Positions 53,117 to 61,532 of a stretch of 64,000 nucleotides of DNA are shown in pieces. The position numbers and the translations under genes are program-made. Source of the DNA: Barnesiella merdipullorum (GTDB lineage Bacteria; Bacteroidota; Bacteroidia; Bacteroidales; Barnesiellaceae); the NCBI GenBank assembly GCA_019116365.1, contig DXBT01000031.1, forward strand, positions 68,640-132,639, written 5' to 3'. Below the pieces are notes generated by a model, which was not told where the DNA came from, searched no databases, and saw only the letters and a list, made by a program, of their open reading frames with translations. The stretch's first letter is position 1. Each line of letters starts with the position of its first letter.

Positions 53117-53830
53117 CTACTCTTTATCCTGTTTTTGCATGTAGTGTTTCCGCTCCTCGGGGGTGAATCGCTCGATGGCATAGCGTAGCATGGTGCGTGG
53201 CATCAGTCGGTACCGAGTGTCGAGAAACTGGCACAGGCGGGCTTTGTCTTTTTTCCCCACCTCGCGCAGCATCCAGCCGGTAGCTTTGCGTATGAGATCG
53301 TGCTCGTGGTTGAGCAGAAGGTCGGCCAGGGCAAGTGTGTCGTCTATCTTTCCCCGGCGAATCCATTGCCAGGTAGCCACGATGGCGATGCGTTGCTCCC
53401 ACAAGAGGGGGCTTTGTGCCAGGCGATAGAGTGGGGCATGGTCGCGATGCTCGAGGTATCCGCCCACGATTTGTGTCGCCGAAAGATCGACTAGGTCCCA
53501 GTTGTTGATATAAGCGGTATTGGCCAGATAGGTGTTGTATAGGATAGCCCGTTGGTTCTCGTCGCCTCGCTTGAACAGTTCGACCATACACAACAGAGCG
53601 GCCAAGCGAAACTCGTGTATGGGGCTGTGCAGAAGTTGGACGATTTCGGCAAGGGGGGTGTCGAGGTATTGCTTGGCAATAGTCCGCAGAGTGGGAACGG
53701 GTACCCCGATGAAAATATCGTTTTCGCCATACTCTCCCTTCCCGGTTTTGAAGAAACTCGATAGGATTTTCTTTTTCTCGGGGTTGGCTGCTGCCTGTAT
53801 CGATTTTTCTATCTCTTGTGCGGTGTGCAT
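53117..53830 (-). CDS. DNA alkylation repair protein (AlkD-like HEAT repeat)
   Basis: A 237-aa all-helical HEAT-repeat glycosylase-like protein. GVPVPTLRTIAKQYLD, HEFRLAALLCMVELFKRGDENQRAILYNTYLANTAYINNWDLVDLSA (about residues 83-128) contains the catalytic tryptophan-aspartate segment WDLVD; LWEQRIAIVATWQWIRRGKID and HDLIRKATGWMLREVGKKD follow. AlkD-type enzymes excise positively charged alkylated bases. The ATG at 53830 (MHTAQEIEK) is used; a 30-residue upstream frame is unlike the family. Single gene. Confidence 0.88.
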   Translation of the reverse strand: MHTAQEIEKSIQAAANPEKKKILSSFFKTGKGEYGENDIFIGVPVPTLRTIAKQYLDTPLAEIVQLLHSPIHEFRLAALLCMVELFKRGDENQRAILYNTYLANTAYINNWDLVDLSATQIVGGYLEHRDHAPLYRLAQSPLLWEQRIAIVATWQWIRRGKIDDTLALADLLLNHEHDLIRKATGWMLREVGKKDKARLCQFLDTRYRLMPRTMLRYAIERFTPEERKHYMQKQDKE

Positions 53831-54178
53831 GATCTGTCGATTTTTTACAAAAGTAATAAATGTTTTCAGGTTTCCGATTTTCGTCAGATGGTTGCCTGTG
53901 ATAATTGTTGTTGATAACAATGTTTTTGATTGTTAAAATTACGGTCTTTGGCTGGAAAATTTCTGCATAACGGGTCGATTGGCGGAAAATATTCGATTCT
54001 CAAGAGTCTAAATTTTTAATAAATTATTGATAAACAAAGTAATAATGCTGTTTTTGATTGTGCGGAGAAATGTGTGAAATAGAGTGGTTGATGTTGGGGA
54101 ATTGGATTTCTCTTTTTTAAGGGGTGGATGTTGCACCAGAATGGTTGTTTTTCGAGAAAACGAAGGAGGCTGGGTTGT
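53831..54178. other. AT-rich gap upstream of the repeat promoters
   Basis: About 350 bases without a credible gene; short minus-strand frames here are low-complexity. It has many A/T runs and a TTGTTGTTGATAACAA inverted repeat near 53905. It may hold the promoter of the AlkD-like gene; I could not locate boxes with confidence. Confidence 0.4.
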
Positions 54179-54235
54179 GTCGAATTTGAAAATTGTATTT
54201 TTATTTGCCTCTGCACTCGCCATTCACTATTTTTG
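54179..54235 (+). promoter_or_regulatory. Promoter-bearing repeat, copy B
   Basis: 57 bases ending in TATTTTTG (54228-54235), with TTTG about 20 bases upstream, spacer CCTCTGCACTCGCCATTCAC and an imperfect AAAAT/ATTTT inverted repeat before the -33 box. Closely similar to copies A and C. It lies 117 bases upstream of the SpmAB start. Confidence 0.7.
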
Positions 54236-54261
54236 TAGAAGATAGGATACGGTTCGGCATA

Positions 54262-54320
54262 GCCAAACTTGAAAAACAAGTTTTTCCGTTTGTCTCTACA
54301 CTCACCTTTCACTATTTTTG
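54262..54320 (+). promoter_or_regulatory. Promoter-bearing repeat, copy C
   Basis: 59 bases ending in TATTTTTG (54313-54320), spacer CTCTACACTCACCTTTCAC, and GAAAAAC-AAG-TTTTTC inverted repeat just before TTTG. Directly upstream of the SpmAB ATG at 54352. Together with copy B it forms a tandem repeated promoter. Confidence 0.75.
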
Positions 54321-54351
54321 TCACATGAAATAAAAACTTCAAAACGGTCCT

Positions 54352-55584
54352 ATGGTTCTTAATTACATCTGGATTGCATTTTTTGTCATCGCCTTTGTGG
54401 TGGCGGTGGTACAGACCGTGGTGTATGGTAACACGGCCATCTGGACCGATATTATGAACGCATCGTTCTCCTCGGCTCGTAACGCGTTTGACATTTCACT
54501 GGGGTTGACCGGTGTTCTCACCCTTTGGCTTGGCCTGATGAAAATAGGTGAGCGGGGTGGTATGGTGGCCGTTTTGTCGCGATTGATCAGTCCGCTCTTT
54601 ACCCGCCTGTTTCCGGGTGTGCCCAAAGGACATCCTGCACTGGGTTCGATGTTTATGAACGTCTCGGCCAATATGCTGGGTCTTGACAATGCGGCAACTC
54701 CGTTGGGGTTGAAGGCAATGAAAGAGTTGCAGGAGCTGAATCCTAAAAAAGACACGGCAACCGATGCGATGCTCATGTTTCTGGTGCTGAACGCGTCGGG
54801 ACTCACCTTGATACCTATTGGGGTGATGACCTATCGGGCTCAGATGGGGGCAGCCAATCCGTCGGATGTGTTCCTGCCCATCCTCATTGCAACCTTTATG
54901 GCAACCTTTGTGGGGCTTCTGGCGTTGTGTATCAAGCAGCGTATCAATATTTTCGATCGGGTGATTTTGCTGTGGGGGTTGGGCCTCACGGCATTTGTTG
55001 GCGGGGTGTTTTACTACTTTTCGTCGTTGCCCGAAGAGAAGATTTCGACCTATTCGGCTTTTGCCGCCAACAGTATATTGTTTACGATTATCCTGGCCTT
55101 TATCATCTCGGGGCTTGTGAAACGCATCAACGTGTATGATGCCTTTATCGAGGGAGCCAAAGAGGGCTTCAAGACCGCTGTGATGATTATTCCCTACCTG
55201 GTTGCCATCCTGGTGGCTATCGGTATATTCAGGGCATCGGGGGCCATGGACTATATTGTCGATGGATTCGCGGCATTTTTCGGTTGGCTGGGTATCGATA
55301 CCGAGTTTGTGGGGGCCCTGCCTACGGCGTTGATGAAATCGTTGAGTGGTAGCGGTTCGCGCGGAATGATGGTCGATGCCATGTCGTCCTACGGGGTGGA
55401 TTCGTTTGTGGGTCGGGTAGCTTGTACGGTACAAGGATCGACCGATACCACATTTTACATACTGGCTGTCTATTTTGGTAGCGTAGGGGTGTGCAAGACC
55501 CGTTATGCTGTAGGTTATGCCCTGTTGGCCGACGTGATAGGCGCCATATCGGCTATTACGGTCTCTTATTTCTTCTTCAAATAG
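54352..55584 (+). CDS. SpmA-SpmB fusion membrane protein (nucleoside recognition domain)
   Basis: A 410-aa integral membrane protein. The N-terminal half is like spore maturation protein SpmA (SARNAFDISLGLTGVLTLWLGLMKIGERGG; HPALGSMFMNVSANMLGLDNAATPLGLKAM), the C-terminal half like SpmB (GAKEGFKTAVMIIPYLVAILVAIGIFRASGAMDYIVDGF; SLSGSGSRGMMVDAMSSYG; VQGSTDTTFYILAVYFGSVGV). Each half holds a Gate domain. The two are separate genes in spore-formers; in Bacteroidetes the fusion is common and the role is unknown (transport suspected). It has two tandem repeat promoters upstream. Confidence 0.87.
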   Translation: MVLNYIWIAFFVIAFVVAVVQTVVYGNTAIWTDIMNASFSSARNAFDISLGLTGVLTLWLGLMKIGERGGMVAVLSRLISPLFTRLFPGVPKGHPALGSMFMNVSANMLGLDNAATPLGLKAMKELQELNPKKDTATDAMLMFLVLNASGLTLIPIGVMTYRAQMGAANPSDVFLPILIATFMATFVGLLALCIKQRINIFDRVILLWGLGLTAFVGGVFYYFSSLPEEKISTYSAFAANSILFTIILAFIISGLVKRINVYDAFIEGAKEGFKTAVMIIPYLVAILVAIGIFRASGAMDYIVDGFAAFFGWLGIDTEFVGALPTALMKSLSGSGSRGMMVDAMSSYGVDSFVGRVACTVQGSTDTTFYILAVYFGSVGVCKTRYAVGYALLADVIGAISAITVSYFFFK

Positions 55585-55675
55585 AATGTGGATGACACGA
55601 CGTCCCGGCAGCGTATGTCGTGAGGGCGTCGATATAGAGCGGCATAGGATAAGTGCCCGAGCGTAATGAGGGTGT

Positions 55676-55714
55676 AAATAAACTTGTTTCTGCCCTTGGT
55701 TTGCACTATCTTTG
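55676..55714 (+). promoter_or_regulatory. Promoter of ybeY (AATAAA-TTGTTTCTGCC type)
   Basis: TTG at 55684-55686 and TATCTTTG at 55707-55714, 20 bases apart. It shares AATAAA-TTGTTTCTGCC and ..TTTG..CTATCTTTG with the dtd promoter at 60.6 kb. Confidence 0.65.
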
Positions 55715-55746
55715 CAGGGATATAAGAATATAAAAAGAACGAAGTT

Positions 55747-56160
55747 ATGGCTGTGAGTTATTTTGCCGAAGATGTCAAGATGCCGGCGATAAAGAAGAGA
55801 GAGACGACCGACTGGATACGTCGGGTCGCTTCGGGATACGGGAAAAAATGCGGCGATATAGCCTATATTTTTTGCTCCGATGAGAAAATCCTCGAGGTGA
55901 ACCAAACCTATTTGCAGCATGACTATTATACCGATGTAATAACCTTCGACTATACCGAGGGTGACAAGATAAGCGGCGATATATTTATCAGCGTGGACAC
56001 GGTTCGTTCCAATGCCGAGCAGTTCGGGACCGATTATGACGAGGAGCTCCATCGCATCATCATACATGGTATTCTGCACTTGTGCGGAATCAACGACAAA
56101 GGTCCGGGTGAGCGCGAGATAATGACCCGTCATGAAAACGAGGCTCTGAAACTGAGATAA
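55747..56160 (+). CDS. ybeY: Endoribonuclease YbeY
   Basis: A 137-aa metalloprotein for 16S rRNA 3' maturation and ribosome quality control. LEVNQTYLQHDYYTDVITFDYTEGDKISGDIFISVDTV (about residues 50-88) is the family core; the metal motif reads HGILHLCGINDKGPGE, where the canonical third histidine of HxxxHxxxxxH is aspartate. I believe this D-for-H change is seen in other Bacteroidetes homologues, so activity may be retained. The stop is followed after 75 bases by the mnmG ATG. Confidence 0.92.
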   Translation: MAVSYFAEDVKMPAIKKRETTDWIRRVASGYGKKCGDIAYIFCSDEKILEVNQTYLQHDYYTDVITFDYTEGDKISGDIFISVDTVRSNAEQFGTDYDEELHRIIIHGILHLCGINDKGPGEREIMTRHENEALKLR

Positions 56161-56235
56161 TCGAGAGAATATGTGCGGCCGGAGTGGGGGAGGAGTGTTC
56201 CTTCTCCCGGTTGTGGCCGAGGAGAAATAAATACA

Positions 56236-58110
56236 ATGGACTTTAATTATGATGTAATCGTAGTGGGTGCAGGTCACGCCGGTTGTGAAGCGGCGTGCGC
56301 TTCGGCCAACTTGGGGTCGAAGACTCTGCTTATCACTATGGATATGAACAAGATAGCCCAAATGAGTTGCAACCCTGCTGTGGGTGGGATTGCCAAGGGA
56401 CAGATTGTTCGTGAAATCGATGCTTTGGGCGGTTTCATGGGTATTGTTACCGATGAGACGGCTATCCAGTTCAGGATGTTGAACCGCTCGAAAGGGCCTG
56501 CCATGTGGAGTCCCCGATCGCAGAGCGACCGAGCTAAATTTATTACGACCTGGCGTTCTATTCTCGAGAATACCGATAACCTTTATATGTGGCAAGATTC
56601 TGTAAATCAGATTCTTGTAAAAGATGGGAGGGTTGCTGGCGTAGTGACGGCCATGAATGTGACTTTCACCGCCAAGTGTGTGATACTCACGACGGGCACC
56701 TTCATGAACGGATTGATGCACATCGGTCGCACCAAGTTGCGGGGCGGGCGAATTTCGGAGCCGGCATCATACGGTATCACCGAACAATTGGTCGAACTGG
56801 GCTTTACGGCCGGCCGAATGAAAACGGGTACTCCGGTGCGAATCGACGGCCGTAGTATCCACTTCGACGAGGCTATCGAACAGCGAGGTGAGAACGACTT
56901 TCACAAGTTCTCGTTTCTCGATTTCAAGCCCCGACCGTTGAAACAGCGCAGCTGCTGGACCATCTATACCAACGAGCAGGTACACGATATTCTTCGGGTC
57001 GGGTTGCCCGATTCGCCTCTTTATAACGGGCAGATACAGAGTATCGGACCCCGTTATTGCCCCAGTATCGAGACCAAAATCGTTACTTTTCCCGATAAAA
57101 CGGAGCACCAGCTCTTCCTCGAACCCGAGGGGGAGACGACTCAGGAGTATTACCTCAATGGTTTCTCATCGTCCCTGCCGCTCGATGTACAGGTGCGGGC
57201 TTTGCAGGCAATCCCGGCGTTGCGCGATGTGCGCATATATCGCCCCGGATATGCCATCGAATATGACTATTTCGACCCCACACAGTTGAACCATAACCTC
57301 GAGACCAAGCAGATTGCCAACCTCTTTTTTGCCGGGCAGATAAACGGGACAACGGGGTATGAAGAGGCCGGAGGGCAGGGTATCATTGCCGGAATCAATG
57401 CCCACATCAACTGTCATGGAGGGGAACCCTTCACGTTGGGTCGCGACGAGGCCTACATAGGTGTGCTTATCGACGACTTGGTAACCAAAGGGGTTGATGA
57501 GCCCTATCGTATGTTCACCTCGCGGGCCGAATATCGCATCCTGTTGCGGCAGGACGATGCCGATGTGCGGTTGACCGAGCGCTCCTATCGTTTGGGTTTG
57601 GCCAAGCAAGATCGTTACGATTTGTTGAAAGAGAAACGGGATAGGGTGGCCCATCTGATACATTTTGCCGAGCACTACTCGATAAAACCGGCTTATATTA
57701 ATGCCGGTCTGGAGGCTTTGGGCACGACGCCTCTTAAACAAGGAGTGCGGTTGATCGACCTGGTATTGCGCCCGCAGCTCGATTTGTCACAACTTTCACA
57801 GCTGGTCCCTGCCTTGAAACGCGAGATGGATACCATAAAAAATCGTCACGACGAGATTGTGGAGGCTGCCGAAATCAAGATGAAATACCAGGGATATATA
57901 GATCGTGAGAAGATGATTGCCGAGAAGATTGCCCGACTGGAGCATATTCGCATACGGGGTAAATTCAAGTATAGCGAGATACATGCTCTATCGACCGAGG
58001 CGCGCCAGAAACTGGAACGAATCGATCCCGAAACCATTGCGCAGGCTTCACGTATCCCGGGTATCTCTCCGAGCGATATAAACATTCTGTTGCTGCTTTC
58101 GGGCCGCTAA
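56236..58110 (+). CDS. mnmG: tRNA uridine-5-carboxymethylaminomethyl modification enzyme, FAD subunit
   Basis: A 624-aa FAD enzyme that, with MnmE, installs carboxymethylaminomethyl on wobble uridine. FAD motif GAGHAGCEAACASA near residue 12; PAVGGIAKGQIVREIDALGG; FMNGLMHIGRTKLRGGR; MKTGTPVRIDGRSI; GQINGTTGYEEAGGQGIIAG near 367; the C-terminal helical domain is complete (GRGKFKYSEIHALSTEARQKL-like end). The ATG at 56236 (MDFNYDVIVVGAG) is chosen over one 21 codons earlier. A perfect parS site begins one base after its stop, and mnmG is commonly near the origin. Confidence 0.96.
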   Translation: MDFNYDVIVVGAGHAGCEAACASANLGSKTLLITMDMNKIAQMSCNPAVGGIAKGQIVREIDALGGFMGIVTDETAIQFRMLNRSKGPAMWSPRSQSDRAKFITTWRSILENTDNLYMWQDSVNQILVKDGRVAGVVTAMNVTFTAKCVILTTGTFMNGLMHIGRTKLRGGRISEPASYGITEQLVELGFTAGRMKTGTPVRIDGRSIHFDEAIEQRGENDFHKFSFLDFKPRPLKQRSCWTIYTNEQVHDILRVGLPDSPLYNGQIQSIGPRYCPSIETKIVTFPDKTEHQLFLEPEGETTQEYYLNGFSSSLPLDVQVRALQAIPALRDVRIYRPGYAIEYDYFDPTQLNHNLETKQIANLFFAGQINGTTGYEEAGGQGIIAGINAHINCHGGEPFTLGRDEAYIGVLIDDLVTKGVDEPYRMFTSRAEYRILLRQDDADVRLTERSYRLGLAKQDRYDLLKEKRDRVAHLIHFAEHYSIKPAYINAGLEALGTTPLKQGVRLIDLVLRPQLDLSQLSQLVPALKREMDTIKNRHDEIVEAAEIKMKYQGYIDREKMIAEKIARLEHIRIRGKFKYSEIHALSTEARQKLERIDPETIAQASRIPGISPSDINILLLLSGR

Positions 58111-58126
58111 TGTTTCACGTGAAACA
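58111..58126. promoter_or_regulatory. parS centromere site (ParB binding)
   Basis: TGTTTCACGTGAAACA is the exact 16-base bacterial parS palindrome, immediately after the mnmG stop codon and 55 bases before apt. ParB (not in the window) binds such sites; they cluster near the replication origin and load SMC. An exact 16-mer is very unlikely by chance in 64 kb. Confidence 0.92.
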
Positions 58127-58181
58127 AAATGCGAGAAAGCCTTTGTATAAAAGGGAAAACAAATAAAAAACAAGAATAAAA

Positions 58182-58706
58182 ATGAGTGTAGAGATTATTA
58201 AAAGCAAGATTCGCGATGTAGTCGATTTTCCGCAAAAGGGAATTGTGTTTAGAGACCTGACTACTGTTTTCAAAGAGCCCGACTGTTTGCAGGAGCTGGC
58301 CGATATGCTCACCCGCATGTATGCCGAGAAGGGGATAACCAAGGTGGTAGGCATCGAGTCTCGTGGATTTATTATGGGCCCCATTGTGGCTACCCGTATT
58401 GGGGCAGGCTTTGTGCCGATGCGTAAACCGGGAAAGTTGCCCGCCGAAACGTGGCAGGAGAGTTATACCAAAGAGTATGGTGTCGATGTGATCGAGATTC
58501 ACAAAGATGCGCTTTGTGAAAACGATGTGGTTCTGCTGCACGACGATTTGCTGGCTACCGGTGGAACGATGCTTGCGGCATATAAGTTGGTAAAACGGTT
58601 TAACCCGAAAAAAGTATATGTTAACTTCCTGGTTGAACTGGAATTTTTGAAGGGACGTGAGGCTTTCCCTGAAGATGTCGAGGTAGAGGCTCTCATCAAA
58701 TATTGA
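58182..58706 (+). CDS. apt: Adenine phosphoribosyltransferase
   Basis: A 174-aa purine salvage enzyme making AMP from adenine and PRPP. GIVFRDLTTVFKEPDCLQELADML, VVGIESRGFIMGPIVATRIGAGFVPMRKPGKLP (about residues 56-88) and the PRPP-binding VVLLHDDLLATGGTMLAA (about 112-129) are typical. The ATG at 58182 is used. It is followed by uvrC after 6 bases, so the two are likely co-transcribed. Confidence 0.96.
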   Translation: MSVEIIKSKIRDVVDFPQKGIVFRDLTTVFKEPDCLQELADMLTRMYAEKGITKVVGIESRGFIMGPIVATRIGAGFVPMRKPGKLPAETWQESYTKEYGVDVIEIHKDALCENDVVLLHDDLLATGGTMLAAYKLVKRFNPKKVYVNFLVELEFLKGREAFPEDVEVEALIKY

Positions 58707-58712
58707 TACGGA

Positions 58713-60509
58713 TTGATCGAGAAAAACGAAAATATAAAGAATAAACTGGCCCTTTTACCCGATACACCCGGGGTGTATCAATACTTCGATAAAACGGGCA
58801 AGATTATTTATGTGGGTAAGGCGAAAAACCTGAAGCGGAGGGTATCGTCTTATTTCAACAAGGTGCACGATTCGGCCAAGACGAATATGCTGGTGAAGAA
58901 TATTTATGACCTGCAATATATCGTCGTCAAGACCGAGGAGGATGCTCTGCATCTCGAGAACAGTCTCATCAAGGAGTACAAGCCCCGCTATAACGTCTTG
59001 CTCAAGGACGATAAGACCTACCCGTGGATTTGCTTGCGAAACGAGCATTTCCCACGGGTTTTTCTTACCCGCCGGATCAATAAGGATGGCTCGAAATATT
59101 ATGGCCCTTATGCCAATGTGCATCTGGCCAAGACCGTGCTTGAGCTGATACGCGAGTTGTATCCCATACGCACCTGCAACTATGCCCTTACCCCCGAAAA
59201 CATCGCCAAAAAACGATTTCGGGTATGTCTGCAATATCACATCAAAAATTGCAAAGGATGCTGCGAGGGGAAGATTTCGGAAGAGGAGTATAATGGATAT
59301 ATCGAGCAGGTGCGTCAGATTCTCAACGGTGATATCCATCAGCTGAGTAAACATCTGCTGGAAGAGATGCAAACCTTGTCGGCCGAACTTCGTTTTGAAG
59401 AGGCACAAGTTGTCAAGGAAAAGTATGATTTAATCGAGAAATATAAGGCTAAATCGGTCATTGTAAATCCGGCCGTGCACGAGATCGACGTTTTCTCTTA
59501 CGACGAGGACGATGGGGTTGCCTTTGTCAACTACATGCATGTGCGGGGTGGGTCGATTGTGCAGAGTATTACTATCGAGTATAAGAAAAAACTCGATGAA
59601 TCGGCGCCCGAAATTCTTTCGTTGGGTATTGCCGAGTTGCGGTCGCGCTTCGGCAGTAAGGCTCGCGAGGCGCTTGTGCCTTTCCTGCCCGAGTCGAGTT
59701 TTGACGATGTCGAGTTTGTGGTTCCGCAGCGAGGCGATAAGAAAAAGTTGCTGGCCGTCTCGGAGCAGAATGTGAAGCAGTATAAAATCGACCGGTTGAA
59801 GCAAAGCGAAAAACTTAATCCCGAGCAACGGGTCATGCGGGTACTCTCGCGCATACAGCAAGATTTCAGGCTGCCCGAGTTGCCGTGGCATATGGAGTGT
59901 TTCGATAACTCCAATATTCAAGGCACCAACCCGGTGGCTTCGTGTGTGGTCTTCAAGAAGGGTAAACCCTCGAAAAAGGATTATCGCCATTTTGATATCA
60001 AGACCGTGGTGGGGCCCGACGATTTTGCTTCGATGCGCGAGATTATCTATCGTCGTTACCGACGTTTGCTCGACGAGGGGGAGGAGTTGCCCCAGTTGAT
60101 TATTGTCGATGGTGGCAAGGGGCAGTTGAGTGCCGCCTTGGAGTCGCTCGAGACGTTGGGGTTGCGTGGCAAGGTGCCCATTGTGGGTATTGCCAAGCGG
60201 TTGGAGGAGATTTATTTCCCGGGCGATTCTCTGCCGCTCTATATCGACAAGAATTCAGAATCGCTGCGAGTTATCCAGCATATGCGCGACGAGGCTCACC
60301 GGTTTGGTATCACTTTCCATCGCAACAAGCGTAGCAAGAGTCAGGTAAAATCGGCCCTCGATTCCATCGCCGGGATAGGCCCCAAAACCCGTGAGCAGTT
60401 GCTGACTCACTTCAAGAGCGTGAAGCGTATCAAGGAGGCTTCGGAGGCCGATTTGGCTTCGGTTGTGGGGGCTGCCAAGGCGCGAATTCTCAAAGAGTAT
60501 CTGGATTAG
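58713..60509 (+). CDS. uvrC: UvrABC system protein C
   Basis: A 598-aa nucleotide excision repair nuclease that incises both sides of a lesion in the UvrB-DNA complex. GIY-YIG domain at the N-terminus (LPDTPGVYQYFDKTGKIIYVGKAKNLKRRV), UVR-like middle part, UvrC RNase H domain with FDNSNIQGTNPVASCVVFKKG and IIVDGGKGQLSAA, and the C-terminal helix-hairpin-helix (GIGPKTREQLLTHF). No ATG gives the conserved start; TTG at 58713 is used, six bases after the apt stop. All parts are complete. Confidence 0.95.
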   Translation: MIEKNENIKNKLALLPDTPGVYQYFDKTGKIIYVGKAKNLKRRVSSYFNKVHDSAKTNMLVKNIYDLQYIVVKTEEDALHLENSLIKEYKPRYNVLLKDDKTYPWICLRNEHFPRVFLTRRINKDGSKYYGPYANVHLAKTVLELIRELYPIRTCNYALTPENIAKKRFRVCLQYHIKNCKGCCEGKISEEEYNGYIEQVRQILNGDIHQLSKHLLEEMQTLSAELRFEEAQVVKEKYDLIEKYKAKSVIVNPAVHEIDVFSYDEDDGVAFVNYMHVRGGSIVQSITIEYKKKLDESAPEILSLGIAELRSRFGSKAREALVPFLPESSFDDVEFVVPQRGDKKKLLAVSEQNVKQYKIDRLKQSEKLNPEQRVMRVLSRIQQDFRLPELPWHMECFDNSNIQGTNPVASCVVFKKGKPSKKDYRHFDIKTVVGPDDFASMREIIYRRYRRLLDEGEELPQLIIVDGGKGQLSAALESLETLGLRGKVPIVGIAKRLEEIYFPGDSLPLYIDKNSESLRVIQHMRDEAHRFGITFHRNKRSKSQVKSALDSIAGIGPKTREQLLTHFKSVKRIKEASEADLASVVGAAKARILKEYLD

Positions 60510-60608
60510 TTTTATATATTTGATATACAGTGTATTATAATTCTTTTTCCGCTCGCCTGTTCCCGGTGAGTGGATCGATTGTGAGGGGGGGGCTGAGGTG
60601 TGTTGTTG

Positions 60609-60647
60609 AAATAAAATTTGTTTCTGCCGTCGTTTGTATTATCTTTG
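60609..60647 (+). promoter_or_regulatory. Promoter of dtd-deoC run (AATAAA-TTGTTTCTGCC type)
   Basis: TTTG at 60617-60620 and TATCTTTG at 60640-60647, 19 bases apart; shares AATAAAATTTGTTTCTGCC-type sequence with the ybeY promoter. Confidence 0.65.
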
Positions 60648-60735
60648 TACCTTACCGATTGTTGCCCAATCTACATTATTCCCGGGAATATCGATTGGGG
60701 CGGTTTCTGTTCAAAAGAAAGAATAGTTTGATTTC

Positions 60736-61188
60736 ATGAGAGTAGTTGTTCAACGAGTAAAGCGGGCTTCGGTTACGATTGGTGGGGAGCTGCACTCTTC
60801 CATTGGTCGGGGGCTCTTGATTTTACTGGGAGTAGAAGAGAGTGATGAACTCTCGGAGCTCGAATGGCTGGTGAAGAAGTGCGCCAACCTGCGTATATTT
60901 GACGATGAAAACGGGGTGATGAACCGTTCGTTGCTCGATGTGGGCGGCGAGGCAATGGTCGTGAGTCAGTTCACTTTGTTGGCCTCGACCAAGAAGGGGA
61001 ATCGCCCGTCGTACATACGTGCGGCAGGTCACGAGGTGGCTGTGCCCATGTATGAGGCCTTCTGCCGGCGTTTCTCGGAGGAGATAGGGCAACAGGTCGC
61101 CACGGGTGTTTTCGGGGCCGATATGCAGGTAGAATTGGTAAATGACGGCCCGGTAACGATATGGATGGATACAAAAAACAAGGAGTGA
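60736..61188 (+). CDS. dtd: D-aminoacyl-tRNA deacylase
   Basis: A 150-aa proofreading enzyme that frees tRNA from D-amino acids. MRVVVQRVKRASV at the N-terminus, the SQFTLLA motif (about residues 78-84) with GNRPSY, and the C-terminal NDGPVTIWMD (NXGPVT). Full length. The adjacent MazG-like frame begins 5 bases after the dtd stop, suggesting an operon with deoC. Confidence 0.95.
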   Translation: MRVVVQRVKRASVTIGGELHSSIGRGLLILLGVEESDELSELEWLVKKCANLRIFDDENGVMNRSLLDVGGEAMVVSQFTLLASTKKGNRPSYIRAAGHEVAVPMYEAFCRRFSEEIGQQVATGVFGADMQVELVNDGPVTIWMDTKNKE

Positions 61189-61193
61189 GTGCG

Positions 61194-61532
61194 ATGACGA
61201 TAAAAGAGGCACAAGAGCAGGTTGATGCCTGGATAAAGAGTGTGGGGGTACGATATTTCAGCGAACTGACCAATATGGCCATCCTCACCGAAGAGGTGGG
61301 CGAGGTGGCCCGCATTATGGCTCGCCGCTATGGCGACCAGTCGTTCAAGGCCGGAGAAGAGTCGCAGAGCGATCTGTCGGACGAGTTGTGCGATGTCTTT
61401 TGGGTGTTGCTGTGTCTGGCCAATCAGACCGGCGTTGACCTGACTGCCGCCTTTGAAAAGAATATCGAAAAGAAGACTAAACGAGATAAAACAAGACATA
61501 TCAATAATCCTAAATTGACCAACAATGGATAA
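61194..61532 (+). CDS. MazG-like nucleotide pyrophosphohydrolase
   Basis: A 112-aa all-helical nucleotide pyrophosphohydrolase domain. TNMAILTEEVGEVARIMARRYGDQSFK (about residues 26-52) with the EEVGE metal motif and SDLSDELCDVFWVLLCLANQTGVDL (ELxD) supply the acidic residues; these proteins hydrolyse NTPs or dNTPs, often non-canonical ones. The ATG at 61194 gives the conserved MTIKEAQEQVDAWI. It overlaps the deoC start by 8 bases, which suggests translational coupling in a dtd-mazG-deoC operon. Confidence 0.85.
   Translation: MTIKEAQEQVDAWIKSVGVRYFSELTNMAILTEEVGEVARIMARRYGDQSFKAGEESQSDLSDELCDVFWVLLCLANQTGVDLTAAFEKNIEKKTKRDKTRHINNPKLTNNG

Noticed and set aside
54008..54342. Overlapping small minus-strand open frames with repeated peptide sequence
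   Set aside because: The peptide repetition is simply the two promoter-bearing repeat copies read in a coding frame; no initiation signal.
54496..56721. 741-residue open frame on the minus strand
   Set aside because: Antisense to SpmAB, ybeY and the start of mnmG; no recognisable domain.
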